This document shows positions 34,430 through 43,358 of a DNA stretch of 64,000 nt, piece after piece. The position numbers were made by a program, and so were the translations under genes. The stretch lies in contig NZ_JGZN01000013.1 of assembly GCF_000741715.1 (NCBI RefSeq), positions 241,388-305,387 on the forward strand, in the 5' to 3' direction. How positions within the stretch are numbered: position 1 is the stretch's first letter; each line of letters starts with the position of its first letter. Source of the stretch: Bifidobacterium saguini DSM 23967 (GTDB taxonomy: Bacteria; Actinomycetota; Actinomycetes; Actinomycetales; Bifidobacteriaceae). Below the pieces are notes generated by a model. The model was not told where the DNA came from and did no database searches. It saw only the letters and a program-made list of their open reading frames with translations.

Positions 34430-36377
34430 TCTTGCCGCCTTCCTTCACAGAATCGGCTCCCTCTGATGAGGGAGCTGGACGCGTAGCGGACTGAGGGAGA
34501 GACTGCGGCGCAGCCGCAGCAACATCGGCGTTAGCTCCGGTCACGTCGAGCGTGACCAAGGTGTCGCCAGCTTCCACACCATCGGCCGGGCTGACGAAGA
34601 TCTTCTTGACTTCGCCGGCCGCTGGCGCGTACACGTAGTTCTCCATCTTCATGGATTCGAGCACCACCAGAAGGTCGCCTTTGGCTACCTGCTGGCCTTC
34701 GGACACGTTGATGCGCGTCACTACGGCTTGCATCGGGGAGGCAATAATGCCGGATTTGGCGCCATCGTTGATGTCGGAAGCACCGGATGCCACGTTGTGC
34801 AGTCCAGCGCCACGCAACGGCTGGGTCGGGCGCTTGGCATTGCGGGCGCGAGCGGAACCAGTCAGGTTTTCCACAATGTCGAGCGGCACGGTGAGCTTGA
34901 CGCGGCGATCGTTCATTTCGATGACGAACGTCTCGGACTTGGCCTTGTCCGCGGCATCAGCGGCCGCCCCTGGAGCGCCGGTACCCAGCGAAGCCGGCTG
35001 GCCAGCGCGTGCGGAGTTCGGTTCACGGTTGAGATACGTGCGCTCCAGCCACTTGGTGGTCACGGAGAACGGGTGGCTATGTTCGGCGGTGAAATCGTCA
35101 TTGCGGAAGATTTCCTTATATAGCGAAATCGGCGTCGGCACACCTTCGATCACCAATTCGTCCAGCACGCGGCGCACGCGGGCCACGGCATCGAGACGGT
35201 TCTGCGCGGTGACAATCACTTTGCCCATCATCGAATCGAACTTCGGGGAGATGGTGTCGCCTTGTTCCACACCGGTGTCAATACGCACGCCTGGGCCTGC
35301 CGGCCATTGAATCTTCTCTAGTGTGCCGGAGCCTGGAGTCAGGTTGGTGGCTGGATCCTCGCTGGTGATGCGCAGTTCAAAACTGTGACCGCGTGGCTCG
35401 GGAGCACGAGTCAGTTCACTACCCGAAGCAATCACCAGTTGTTCGCGGACCAAATCAAGTCCACTGACTTCTTCGGAAACAGTATGTTCCACCTGAAGTC
35501 GAGGGTTGACTTCCAGAAAGTAGACCTTGCCGTTCGGCGTCACCATGAATTCGCAAGTGCCGAGGCCTACATAGTCAACAGTGGCGAACAGCCTGCGGGA
35601 GTATTCCTCCAGCGTGGAGACCACTGCCTCGGTCAGGAATGGCGCCGGCGCTTCCTCCACAAGTTTTTGGTTACGGCGCTGCAGTGAGCAGTCACGCGTG
35701 GAATACACGGTGAAATTGCCGTGCGCATCGCGGCCGGACTGGGTTTCCACATGGCGTGCCTTGTCTACGAATTTCTCAATGAAGTATTCGTTGAGGTCGC
35801 CACCCTGCAGTGCATCGTGATTGAGATAGAAACGGCGCAACTCCTCGTCATCATGTACCACAGTGATGCCGTGCCCGCCACCGCCATCTGTACGCTTCAT
35901 CATGATCGGGTAGCCGTGGGTGTGCGCGAAGTCGAGCAACGTACGCACGTCGGTCACCGGCTCGGAGATGCCGGGCACCGGCGGCACTTTGGCGCGCAAT
36001 GCCACACGGCGGGCAGTGATCTTATCGCCAAGGTCTACGAGCGCGGTGTGATGTGGCCCTACCCATATCGCACCGGCATCCTCGACTTTCTGCGCAAAAC
36101 TCGGTACTTCGGAAAGGAAACCGTAGCCTGGGTGTACGGCGTTTGCCCCTGAGCGATGAAGAATATCGATGAGCAAGTCTTCGTTGAGGTACGTGTCCTT
36201 GTAGGTGTCGCCGGAAAGCAGGTAGGCTTCATCCGCCATGTCCACATAACGACTGTTTCGATCCTGTTCGGCATACACGGCAACCGTGGAGATCCCCATC
36301 TCCTTGGCCGTGCGTACCACGCGAAGGGCTATTTCACCTCGGTTCGCGATAAGTAATTTTTTGACACTTTGAGTCAT
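34422..36377 (-). CDS. accC: Acyl-CoA carboxylase alpha subunit: biotin carboxylase plus biotin carrier
   Basis: 651 residues. Biotin carboxylase comes first (ANRGEIALRVVRTAKEMGI, ATP-grasp KRTDGGGGHGITVV about residues 165-178, EVNPRLQVEHTVSEE about 290-305). The biotin carrier domain is near the C-terminus (ESMKMEN, biotinyl Lys 577). It carboxylates its own biotin with bicarbonate and ATP. The last 30 residues are not part of the fold: PQSLPQSATRPAPSSEGA is encoded by the same dispersed repeat found in fas. The carrier Lys is the target of BirA, encoded nearby, and BioY supplies biotin. Confidence 0.94.
   Translation of the reverse strand: MTQSVKKLLIANRGEIALRVVRTAKEMGISTVAVYAEQDRNSRYVDMADEAYLLSGDTYKDTYLNEDLLIDILHRSGANAVHPGYGFLSEVPSFAQKVEDAGAIWVGPHHTALVDLGDKITARRVALRAKVPPVPGISEPVTDVRTLLDFAHTHGYPIMMKRTDGGGGHGITVVHDDEELRRFYLNHDALQGGDLNEYFIEKFVDKARHVETQSGRDAHGNFTVYSTRDCSLQRRNQKLVEEAPAPFLTEAVVSTLEEYSRRLFATVDYVGLGTCEFMVTPNGKVYFLEVNPRLQVEHTVSEEVSGLDLVREQLVIASGSELTRAPEPRGHSFELRITSEDPATNLTPGSGTLEKIQWPAGPGVRIDTGVEQGDTISPKFDSMMGKVIVTAQNRLDAVARVRRVLDELVIEGVPTPISLYKEIFRNDDFTAEHSHPFSVTTKWLERTYLNREPNSARAGQPASLGTGAPGAAADAADKAKSETFVIEMNDRRVKLTVPLDIVENLTGSARARNAKRPTQPLRGAGLHNVASGASDINDGAKSGIIASPMQAVVTRINVSEGQQVAKGDLLVVLESMKMENYVYAPAAGEVKKIFVSPADGVEAGDTLVTLDVTGANADVAAAAPQSLPQSATRPAPSSEGADSVKEGGKND
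34455..34504. repeat. Dispersed GGCTCCCTC repeat at accBC 3' end
   Basis: GGCTCCCTCTGATGAGGGAG (from 34455) runs on to GGACTGAGGGAGAG (about 34490-34503). It shares its ends and spacing with the copies at 25023, 29418 (inverted) and 48168; the core arm varies with compensating changes (GGACGCG/CGCGTAGCGGAC-like pairs). It is read in frame at the AccBC C-terminus. Confidence 0.8.
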
Positions 36378-36816
36378 ATCGTCAGATTGTCCTCGTGTCT
36401 GCCAGCTTCAGCAATCGACATCCAAACAAAAGCTCTCACTGGATTTTGTAGAGCCCGAACAAACGACTGCGTAAGTTTCGCTTACGTAACCGGCAAGTTA
36501 TATAGGCTAAAATCGGCAGTATTCCGCCATTTATCAGCAGTTCTTTAGCAGGACATTATGAGTTGACAATAATGCGCTTATTCGTCAACTTGTAATAAAA
36601 ATGATGATGAATTTTGTATTTTTATACGAAACCGCAAAAAATCGCACACCGTACGATGGCAAGTGTTGGGGGAAGGCTCCCGAGCTGCTGGCTCAATCAC
36701 ACTTATCAACAGCGGCACAGCCCTTCCAAAATCGCCGATGCAAATAACGATTCTTGACGTTTCCTTCCAGAGGAAATTCAAGAATCCAAGCATTTACCAT
36801 GCAAGGGGTAATCATT
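36378..36816. promoter_or_regulatory. Divergent promoter region of accBC-accD-fas and bioY
   Basis: About 440 bp, AT-rich in the middle. Two inverted repeats stand out. GCGTAAG-TTTCG-CTTACGT (about 36470-36486) lies nearer to accBC. GTTGAC (36562-36567) pairs with GTCAAC (36584-36589), with inner AATAA/TTATT, giving a 28-bp near-palindrome that also contains a TTGACA -35-like hexamer. A biotin- or fatty-acid-responsive operator is plausible, but none was recognised. No gene is supported. Confidence 0.45.
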
Positions 36817-37416
36817 ATGCAGACTACACACACCACAACATCCGTCGCAGCAACTAGCTCATTGGTCCGCCGCATCATTGCCGCATCATGGAAACCGGTG
36901 CTATTCACCGTGCTGCTGTGGCTGTCTGCCGCGGCTGGCGAAATCCCAATCCCGGGCACTCCAGTGCCGATTACGCTACAAACGTTCGTCGTGATGCTCG
37001 CCGGATTGATGTTGACTTGGCGCCAGGCCGGCTCAGCTTTGGCGCTGTATATCGCCGCTGGAGCCATTGGACTGCCGGTATTCGCCGGTGGCGCTTCCAC
37101 GATGGCGTTGGTCGGCCCAAGCGCAGGCTTCATTTTCGGCTTCCTGCCGGGGGTGGTGGCCATCGCGCTGCTGCGAGGCAAGGCCGACACATCTTCATTA
37201 GCCGCCACCGCACTAACTGCAGTCCGTTACTTGTTCGCCGCCATCATCGGCGGCGTTATCGTGGTGTACGCGTTCGGTTTCCTTGTGCAGTCCGCACTGA
37301 CCGGTGTTCCGATGGCCGCTGTGGCTGTGGCTTCTCTGGGATTTGTTGCTGGAGATATCGTTAAGGCCGCCGTGGCCGCTGTGGCCACCACCGGACTGAC
37401 CAAACTCAGCCACTGA
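36817..37416 (+). CDS. bioY: Biotin transporter BioY (ECF substrate-binding component)
   Basis: 199 residues from the ATG at 36817, with AAGGGG 8 bases upstream; ATGs further up lack a site. About six membrane helices, with BioY landmarks GEIPIPGTPVPITLQTFVVMLAG and AGAIGLPVFAGG, GPSAGFIFGFLPG. It binds biotin in the membrane and imports it alone or with ECF energy proteins encoded elsewhere. It is divergent from accBC, whose product needs biotin, and faces birA. Confidence 0.93.
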   Translation: MQTTHTTTSVAATSSLVRRIIAASWKPVLFTVLLWLSAAAGEIPIPGTPVPITLQTFVVMLAGLMLTWRQAGSALALYIAAGAIGLPVFAGGASTMALVGPSAGFIFGFLPGVVAIALLRGKADTSSLAATALTAVRYLFAAIIGGVIVVYAFGFLVQSALTGVPMAAVAVASLGFVAGDIVKAAVAAVATTGLTKLSH

Positions 37417-37448
37417 GCGTCCATAATTCCGGAAATCACCCCACCCCT

Positions 37449-37615
37449 CCCGAAATCCTTGTACTGACGATTACTCAGTGCAAGGATTTCGGGCATATTG
37501 CCCATAGTTCCCAAATTTCTTGTACTGAACAACCGTGAGCGCAAGGATTTCGGGAACTATGGGCTGATTTCCCGAATTTCTTGCACTGAGTAATCGTCAG
37601 TACAAGAATTTTGGG
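37449..37615. repeat. Three tandem hairpins between convergent bioY and birA
   Basis: Hairpin 1 (37449-37493) and hairpin 3 (37571-37615) are near reverse complements of one another; each has outer arms CCCGAAAT/ATTTCGGG-like and an inner CTTG...CAAG. Hairpin 2 (37501-37563) has outer arms CCCATAGTTCCC/GGGAACTATGGG and the same inner words. They probably act as a bidirectional terminator. Confidence 0.75.
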
Positions 37616-37656
37616 AGGTTTGGCCTCTCTAGCGAAGGGTAAGAAAAGAGGACGGA

Positions 37657-38568
37657 TTACAGCACGCCGACATCGGCGGTGTGCACGATGTGGTCCACAC
37701 CATCTGGAGTGCGCAACACCAGAGAGGCATCATCGTCGAGTCCGATGGCTTCGCCCACCAATGAGGAGCCATCAGTAAAGTGCGCCTCGACTTCACGGCC
37801 ACGAGCCCAACATACAGTTCTCATCTCCGCGCGCAACGCTTCGGCCTGGCCTTGCGGATCAGCCACGAATTCCGCCAGTCGCCGGCCGAGTTCCTTGACT
37901 TCACGAACCGCCACGGCATCCTGCATCACATCGAACGACGGCAATCCGGTGGCATGAAGCTGCAATGATGTGGACTTCGCCGTAGGAAGTCGGCTGGGGC
38001 CCAACGCCAGATTCAGACCAACACCGAACACCAGTGCCACATCGCCATCGGAAACATCTTCCGAGCCCGGGATCATCACCACTTCAGACAAAAGACCGCC
38101 GAGCTTCAACCCGTGGCAGAACACATCATTAGGCCATTTCAGCTCAAGGAAATGCGCCGCATCAATCATCGAGGCACCATATTCCTCAATCATGCCGTTG
38201 AGCGCGTCCAGAGTGGCGAGTCCGGCAATCATCTGCAGCCATCCGTTCACGGACGGATCCAATGCAATGGCGCGAGGGAGTCGCACCACATAGGAAATCG
38301 TCGAGCAGCAACCGGGCTGACTAATCCAGGAATGGCCGTTGCGTCCTCGCCCGGCCACTTGGCGATCGGCTACCACTAGAGCGACGGGCAGGTCGGCACG
38401 ATCGGCTCCAGAGCCGGCAACCATAGGGGGCAACACCAACGAGCCGTCCGCAATCATCTGCGCGGCCAGTGCATTAGTGGAATCGGTTTCGGCAACACTG
38501 ACGATCCGATTCGCAACAGCCTCGGTTCTTGGCAGCCGAGGCGTCGTGGTCTGTAGTGCAAGCATCAT
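37657..38568 (-). CDS. birA: Biotin-[acetyl-CoA-carboxylase] ligase
   Basis: 303 residues from the ATG at 38568 (another ATG follows at 38565). BPL/LplA fold: ETDSTNA, VADRQVAGRGRNGHSWISQPG (biotinyl-AMP loop), LKWPNDVFCHGLKLGGLLSE, and a C-terminal SH3-like domain. It attaches biotin to the AccBC carrier lysine. There is no N-terminal HTH, so unlike E. coli BirA it cannot itself be the repressor of biotin genes. The ribosome site is weak. Confidence 0.92.
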   Translation of the reverse strand: MMLALQTTTPRLPRTEAVANRIVSVAETDSTNALAAQMIADGSLVLPPMVAGSGADRADLPVALVVADRQVAGRGRNGHSWISQPGCCSTISYVVRLPRAIALDPSVNGWLQMIAGLATLDALNGMIEEYGASMIDAAHFLELKWPNDVFCHGLKLGGLLSEVVMIPGSEDVSDGDVALVFGVGLNLALGPSRLPTAKSTSLQLHATGLPSFDVMQDAVAVREVKELGRRLAEFVADPQGQAEALRAEMRTVCWARGREVEAHFTDGSSLVGEAIGLDDDASLVLRTPDGVDHIVHTADVGVL

Positions 38569-38948
38569 GGGCAAAACGTTACCGCATTTCTCACGGTTCC
38601 AAACCCAAAAATCCCATGAAAATCGGCTCAATATCAAGCTTTTCTACATACCGCGACCATGTGAACGTTCACAGGTGAGCAAAGTCACAGCCGCTCGCAC
38701 ACACCCTAGAAGGCTCCCACCATCCATATCCATCCACCCGAGAGACAACGCAAAACACACTCTCGGCTCGCGTACAACACGCAACCTCCACACAGCATCC
38801 AACCCACGAGCAACACACTCCGACACATACAACACACAACAGCCCGGCGGTTTATACATACGACACACACCCGTGTACAACCAACACACAAACAGCTACA
38901 ACTAAAAACACAACCACCATCGCCTACTCATCACACGCCCACCACAAC
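38569..38948. other. Intergenic stretch with LacI-type palindrome and C/A-rich tract
   Basis: No gene is supported. A perfect 14-bp palindrome TGTGAACGTTCACA lies at 38660-38673, about 90 bp upstream of birA, and resembles a LacI-family operator. From about 38690 to 38945 the plus strand is strikingly C/A-rich and G-poor, with many ACACA words and a short GTGTAC, ending just before the first AT-rich operator of the sugar locus. Confidence 0.5.
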
Positions 38949-38972
38949 CTTATTTATAACTTTATAAATAAG
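38949..38972. promoter_or_regulatory. AT-rich 24-bp operator, copy 1 (upstream of GH94 gene)
   Basis: Perfect palindrome: half-site CTTATTTATAA, 2-bp centre CT, and the exact reverse complement. It lies 91 bp before the cellobiose phosphorylase start and just upstream of a -10-like TATGCT (38976-38981). It is the best of four matching copies in the locus. Confidence 0.8.
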
Positions 38973-39063
38973 TGCTATGCTGGTGTAGTACCAAAGACGC
39001 ACAATGCGGCACAGAAAACGACCACAACGCCGCAGCAGCAATGAAGCAGCCGAAAGGAACACC

Positions 39064-41568
39064 ATGCGATACGGTCATTTTGACGACGCAGCCCGCGAGT
39101 ATGTCATCGAGACTCCCGCAACCCCACTGCCCTGGATCAACTACCTCGGCAATGAAGACTTCTTCTCACTGATTTCCAACACCGCCGGCGGCTACTCCTT
39201 CTACAAGGACGCTAAGCTGCGCCGCATCACCCGCTACCGTTACAACGGCGTTCCCGCCGACAACGGCGCCCGCAACTACTACGTGAGCATTATGAGCGGC
39301 GAAGACGCCGACGCAACCCCGGTCGAGACCTTCTCCCCCACGTTCCTGCCGGCCAAGACCCCGCTGGATTCCTACCAGTGCCGCCACGGCATCGGCTACA
39401 CCGTGTTCGAAGCCGCAAAGTCCGGCATCAAGACCACGCTGACCGCATTCGTGCCGCTGCACACCAACGCGGAAATCAACCGATTCGACGTAACCAACAC
39501 CACCGACTCCGCCAAGACCGTGGATGTGACCGGTGCTGTGGAATGGTGCCTGTGGAACGCCGTGGATGACTCCACGAACTTCCAGCGCAACCTGTCCACC
39601 GGCGAGGTGGAAATCGAGCAGCGCGAGGATGCAACCCTGCTCTATCACAAGACCGAGTTCAAGGAGCGCCGCAACCATTACGCATTCTGGTCTGTGAACA
39701 CTCCGGCCATCGGATTCGACACCGACCGCGCAACCTTCCTGGGCCAGTTCAACGGCTGGGATACCCCGCAGGTCATCGCCGAAGGCCGCGCCCGCAACTC
39801 CTATGCACATGGCTGGTCGCCGATTGCCGCAAACCGCGTGCGTCTGACCTTGCAGCCGGGTGAAACCCGCTCGCTGGTGTTCATGCTCGGCTACATCGAA
39901 GTTCCCACCGATCAGAAGTGGGAGGATCCGAACGATCCCGCCAAGGTGGGCATCATCAACAAGCAGCCCGCTCACGACCTTTACGAGCGCTTCGCCACTA
40001 TCGAGCAGGTCGAAGCCGCACTTGCCGAGCTCAAGGATTACTGGAACCAGCTGCTGAGCATCTACACCGTGGAATCCGGCGACGAACGCCTGGATCGCAT
40101 GGTCAACATCTGGCACCAGTACCAGTGCATGGTCACCTTCAACATGTCTCGCTCCGCCTCCTACTGGGAGTCCGGCACTGGCCGCGGCATGGGCTTCCGC
40201 GATTCCAACCAGGATTTGCTGGGCTTCGTCCACCTTGTGCCCGAACGCGCCCGCGAGCGCATCATCGACATCGCCTCCACGCAAATGGAAGACGGTTCCG
40301 CCTGGCATCAGTACCAGCCGCTCACCAAGAAGGGCAACGCCGATATCGGCGGCGGCTTCAACGATGATCCGCTGTGGCTCATCGCCGGCACCTACGCCTA
40401 CCTTGCCGAAACCGGCGACGTCAGCATTCTTACCGAACCGGTGCCGTTCAACAACGTCGAAGGCTCCGAAGCTCCGCTGCTCGAGCATCTGCGCCGCTCC
40501 GCCAATTACACGATGACTCATCTCGGCCCGCACAAGCTGCCGCTGATCGGCCGCGCGGACTGGAACGACTGCCTGAACCTGAACTGCTTCTCCGCCACTC
40601 CGGGCGAAAGCTTCCAGACCGTGGAGAACAACGACACCGGCATTGCGGAAAGCGTGTTCATCGGCGGCATGTTCGTGCTCTATGGCGGTCAGTACGCCGA
40701 TATTCTTGAGCATTACGGCACCGACTGCGGCATGTCCTCCAACGAAACCAGCGCTGAGGTTGCCCATGTGCGCGAAGCAATCAAGGATATGACTGAGGCC
40801 GTCAAGACTGCTGGCTGGGATGGCGAATGGTTCGTCCGCGCTTACGATGCTTACTCTCGTCCGGTTGGTTCCCACACTGATAATGAGGGTCAGATCTTCA
40901 TTGAGCCGCAGGGCATGTGCGTTATGGCTGGTATTGGTCTCGACGATGGTAAGGCTCAGGCTGCGCTTACTTCGGTGCGCGACCGCCTGACCTGCGAGTG
41001 GGGTACTGCCATCCTCGCTCCTGCCTACTCCACCTATCGCATCGAATTGGGTGAGATTTCCACCTATCCGCGCGGATATAAAGAGAACGGCGGTATCTTC
41101 TGCCACAACAATCCGTGGATTTCTATTGCCAATGCTGTTGCCGGCAATGATGACGAAGCATTCGCCGTCTACCGCCGCAACTGCCCGGCTTGGCTGGAGG
41201 ATAAGTCCGACATTCGCAAGGTTGAGCCGTACGTGTACTGCCAGATGGTGGCTGGCCCTGAGGCTGCTGTACCTGGTGAGGGCAAGAACTCCTGGCTCAC
41301 CGGTACCGCAGCTTGGACGTTCGTGGATGTGTCCCAGTATCTGCTCGGTATTCGCCCCACTCTGGACGGTCTGACCATCGAGCCGCATCTGCCTGCCGAG
41401 TACACGCATCTCGATGTCACCCGCAAGTATCAGGGCAAGACCTATCACATTGCTCTGGAGCGCACCGGCGAGCGCACGCTCACGGTGAACGGACAGCCTG
41501 TTGATGGCACTCTGGTGCGAGCAGCCGCACAGGATGCCGATGACGTTGAGGTCACCGTCACCTTCTGA
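39064..41568 (+). CDS. Cellobiose phosphorylase (GH94)
   Basis: 834 residues. The start at 39064 has AAAGGA 8 bases upstream and gives MRYGHFDDAAREYVI, the N-terminus seen in Cellvibrio gilvus cellobiose phosphorylase. Family landmarks are YLGNEDFFSLISNTAGGYSF, WESGTGRGMGFRDSNQDLLGFVH, and GRADWNDCLNL with the general acid Asp 499. It splits cellobiose with phosphate into glucose and glucose 1-phosphate, saving ATP. No signal peptide, so cytosolic. It is the first gene of an operon with an esterase and a TetR regulator. The MRYGHFDD start and overall likeness favour cellobiose over cellodextrin as substrate. Confidence 0.9.
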   Translation: MRYGHFDDAAREYVIETPATPLPWINYLGNEDFFSLISNTAGGYSFYKDAKLRRITRYRYNGVPADNGARNYYVSIMSGEDADATPVETFSPTFLPAKTPLDSYQCRHGIGYTVFEAAKSGIKTTLTAFVPLHTNAEINRFDVTNTTDSAKTVDVTGAVEWCLWNAVDDSTNFQRNLSTGEVEIEQREDATLLYHKTEFKERRNHYAFWSVNTPAIGFDTDRATFLGQFNGWDTPQVIAEGRARNSYAHGWSPIAANRVRLTLQPGETRSLVFMLGYIEVPTDQKWEDPNDPAKVGIINKQPAHDLYERFATIEQVEAALAELKDYWNQLLSIYTVESGDERLDRMVNIWHQYQCMVTFNMSRSASYWESGTGRGMGFRDSNQDLLGFVHLVPERARERIIDIASTQMEDGSAWHQYQPLTKKGNADIGGGFNDDPLWLIAGTYAYLAETGDVSILTEPVPFNNVEGSEAPLLEHLRRSANYTMTHLGPHKLPLIGRADWNDCLNLNCFSATPGESFQTVENNDTGIAESVFIGGMFVLYGGQYADILEHYGTDCGMSSNETSAEVAHVREAIKDMTEAVKTAGWDGEWFVRAYDAYSRPVGSHTDNEGQIFIEPQGMCVMAGIGLDDGKAQAALTSVRDRLTCEWGTAILAPAYSTYRIELGEISTYPRGYKENGGIFCHNNPWISIANAVAGNDDEAFAVYRRNCPAWLEDKSDIRKVEPYVYCQMVAGPEAAVPGEGKNSWLTGTAAWTFVDVSQYLLGIRPTLDGLTIEPHLPAEYTHLDVTRKYQGKTYHIALERTGERTLTVNGQPVDGTLVRAAAQDADDVEVTVTF

Positions 41569-41592
41569 TTGATATCCATTTCCCTTCCTATC

Positions 41593-41652
41593 GTGAGGGT
41601 TGGCATCCGCACAGCGTCCACGCGGCGCATGCAAGGGCAAGCCAACCCTCAC
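41593..41652 (+). promoter_or_regulatory. Intercistronic hairpin between GH94 gene and esterase gene
   Basis: Perfect 12-bp stem GTGAGGGTTGGC (41593-41604) with GCCAACCCTCAC (41641-41652) enclosing a 36-base loop. There is no U-tract, so an mRNA processing or stability element is likelier than a full terminator. Confidence 0.55.
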
Positions 41653-41671
41653 CCGCTGATAAAGGATCTTC

Positions 41672-42496
41672 ATGCAATACATTGAACGCACCATCGAAGG
41701 AATCGATGGCACTCAAGCGCAATTCGTCGGGTATGTTATCGACAATTCTGCGGAAGTCGATCTTCATCGCAAGCGCCCGGCTGTGCTCATCATTCCCGGT
41801 GGCGGCTATGAGATGACTTCCGACCGCGAGGCCGAGCCCATCGCACTGAAGTTCGTGGGCGCCGGCTACAACGCGTTCGTGCTGCGTTACTCTTGCAAAC
41901 CCAGCGTGTATCCGACCGCCTTGTGCGAAGCCGCTGAAGCCATGCGCCTGATTCGCTCTCATGCCAGCGAATGGCATACCGACCCCGACCGTATTGCTGT
42001 GGCCGGCTTCTCCGCAGGCGGCCATCTTGCCGCCAATCTCGCCACATCCGCAGGCGATGATGACGAGCAGACTCACGGCTATGATCCGGATGAGGTTCGC
42101 CCGAACGCGCTGATTCTTGGCTACCCGGTTATTACTTCCGGCGAATACGCCCATCGCGGCAGCTTCGATGCACTGCTCGGCGACGGCCGCAATACCGATG
42201 CCGATTGGCTGAAGAAGCTTTCCATCGAACAGCATATCGACGCTAAGACGCCGCCGGTCTTTCTCTGGCATACCGTCACTGACGATTGCGTGCCGGTGGA
42301 GAACAGTCTCGAGCTCATTTCCGCGTGCAAGGCCGCCAAGGTGCCGGTTGAGGCACATCTCTTCCCCGAGGGTGGTCATGGACTTGCGCTCGGCACTATC
42401 GAAACCGCATGGGAGGCGAATCCGGCCTGCGTATTCGAATGTGTGCAGGTGTGGCCTGAGCTCGCTATCAGCTGGATGAAACGACTGTTCGCATAG
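41672..42496 (+). CDS. Alpha/beta-hydrolase esterase, acetyl-xylan-esterase-like
   Basis: 274 residues, no signal peptide. Oxyanion PGGGY (residues 42-46) and nucleophile elbow GFSAGGH (Ser 114); Asp and His are probably in WHTVTDDCVPV and EGGHGLALG. The BD-FAE/Axe-like family removes acetyl or other acyl groups from sugars. With the SGNH esterase further on, it suggests that the imported oligosaccharides are acetylated, as xyloglucan galactose and xylan commonly are. AAAGG lies before the ATG. It lies between GH94 and the TetR gene in one operon. Confidence 0.85.
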   Translation: MQYIERTIEGIDGTQAQFVGYVIDNSAEVDLHRKRPAVLIIPGGGYEMTSDREAEPIALKFVGAGYNAFVLRYSCKPSVYPTALCEAAEAMRLIRSHASEWHTDPDRIAVAGFSAGGHLAANLATSAGDDDEQTHGYDPDEVRPNALILGYPVITSGEYAHRGSFDALLGDGRNTDADWLKKLSIEQHIDAKTPPVFLWHTVTDDCVPVENSLELISACKAAKVPVEAHLFPEGGHGLALGTIETAWEANPACVFECVQVWPELAISWMKRLFA

Positions 42497-42560
42497 CATT
42501 CGATAGCGTAAACTATTGAAGCATTGTGAGCGCACACATTTCCTTGGAGGGAGGTTATCA

Positions 42561-43358
42561 ATGCCCGTTGCAGCATGGGAACAATTCTTGCAGGATCAGA
42601 ACAGCTGGCCCGCGGCGTCCAGGACCACCCTCCAAGCCGTGGTGCGCGATACCACATCCGGCACTACCTTCGAAAAGCGCAAGCGCATGAGCCCGGAGGA
42701 ACGGCATCTGCAAATCATGCAGGCCGCCGTCAAAGTCATTGCCTCCAAAGGCTTCTGGGGCATGTCGCTGCAGGATATCGCCGATGAGATCGGCATTACT
42801 GAGGCAGCGCTGTACCATTACATTCGTTCAAAGAACGAACTGCTCAACATGGTGCTCGCCGAGGGCTACGATACGCCCGAAGCCGACGAATACAATGCCT
42901 CCACTGCTACCGTGACCGATTTCGACGGTCATTTCTGCTACTGTTTCCCGCGTTACTGCGTCAATGTGGTGCTGTACAACCTGCAGCGCCCGGAAATGGT
43001 GCAATTGTTCTCAATGATCAACGGCGAGGCTTTGAATCCTGCGCACCCCGCCCACCGATTCTTCATCGGCCGCCATTTGCGCAATTGGGAACAGATTGGT
43101 TCGATGAAATGGATTCTGCCGCCCGGATACGATGAGGAGCGGCTCTACCATCTCTATACGCTGTCGATGTCTGCGATGGATGGTCTGCAGTATCGTTGGC
43201 TTGCCGATCATTCCGTCAATCTGTTGGAGGAATGGATGGCGTTCTCCGAAGAAATCTTCCCGGAGAGTGTTTGGCAAGGCTTCCGTGACCCGTCCGAATA
43301 CGATCCTGCAAGCGGCCAATGCTTGCAAGAGTTCACGCTCGCAGCAAGGGAACTGTAA
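42561..43358 (+). CDS. TetR family transcriptional regulator
   Basis: 265 residues from the ATG at 42561, which follows GGAGGGAGG. After an unusual N-terminal stretch of about 45 residues, the HTH is clear: RHLQIMQAAVKVIASKGFWG, then SLQDIADEIGITEAALYHYIRSKNELLNMVL (about residues 53-103). The C-terminal ligand/dimer domain is specific to this protein. It is the only classical DNA-binding regulator in the sugar locus and so is the likely reader of the four 24-bp AT-rich palindromes. No operator copy lies immediately before it, but it is downstream of copy 1 and probably autoregulated. Confidence 0.88.
   Translation: MPVAAWEQFLQDQNSWPAASRTTLQAVVRDTTSGTTFEKRKRMSPEERHLQIMQAAVKVIASKGFWGMSLQDIADEIGITEAALYHYIRSKNELLNMVLAEGYDTPEADEYNASTATVTDFDGHFCYCFPRYCVNVVLYNLQRPEMVQLFSMINGEALNPAHPAHRFFIGRHLRNWEQIGSMKWILPPGYDEERLYHLYTLSMSAMDGLQYRWLADHSVNLLEEWMAFSEEIFPESVWQGFRDPSEYDPASGQCLQEFTLAAREL

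Noticed and set aside
39166..41712. An 848-codon open frame on the minus strand opposite GH94
   Set aside because: GH94 on the plus strand has full-length family motifs and a ribosome site; the opposite frame has neither.
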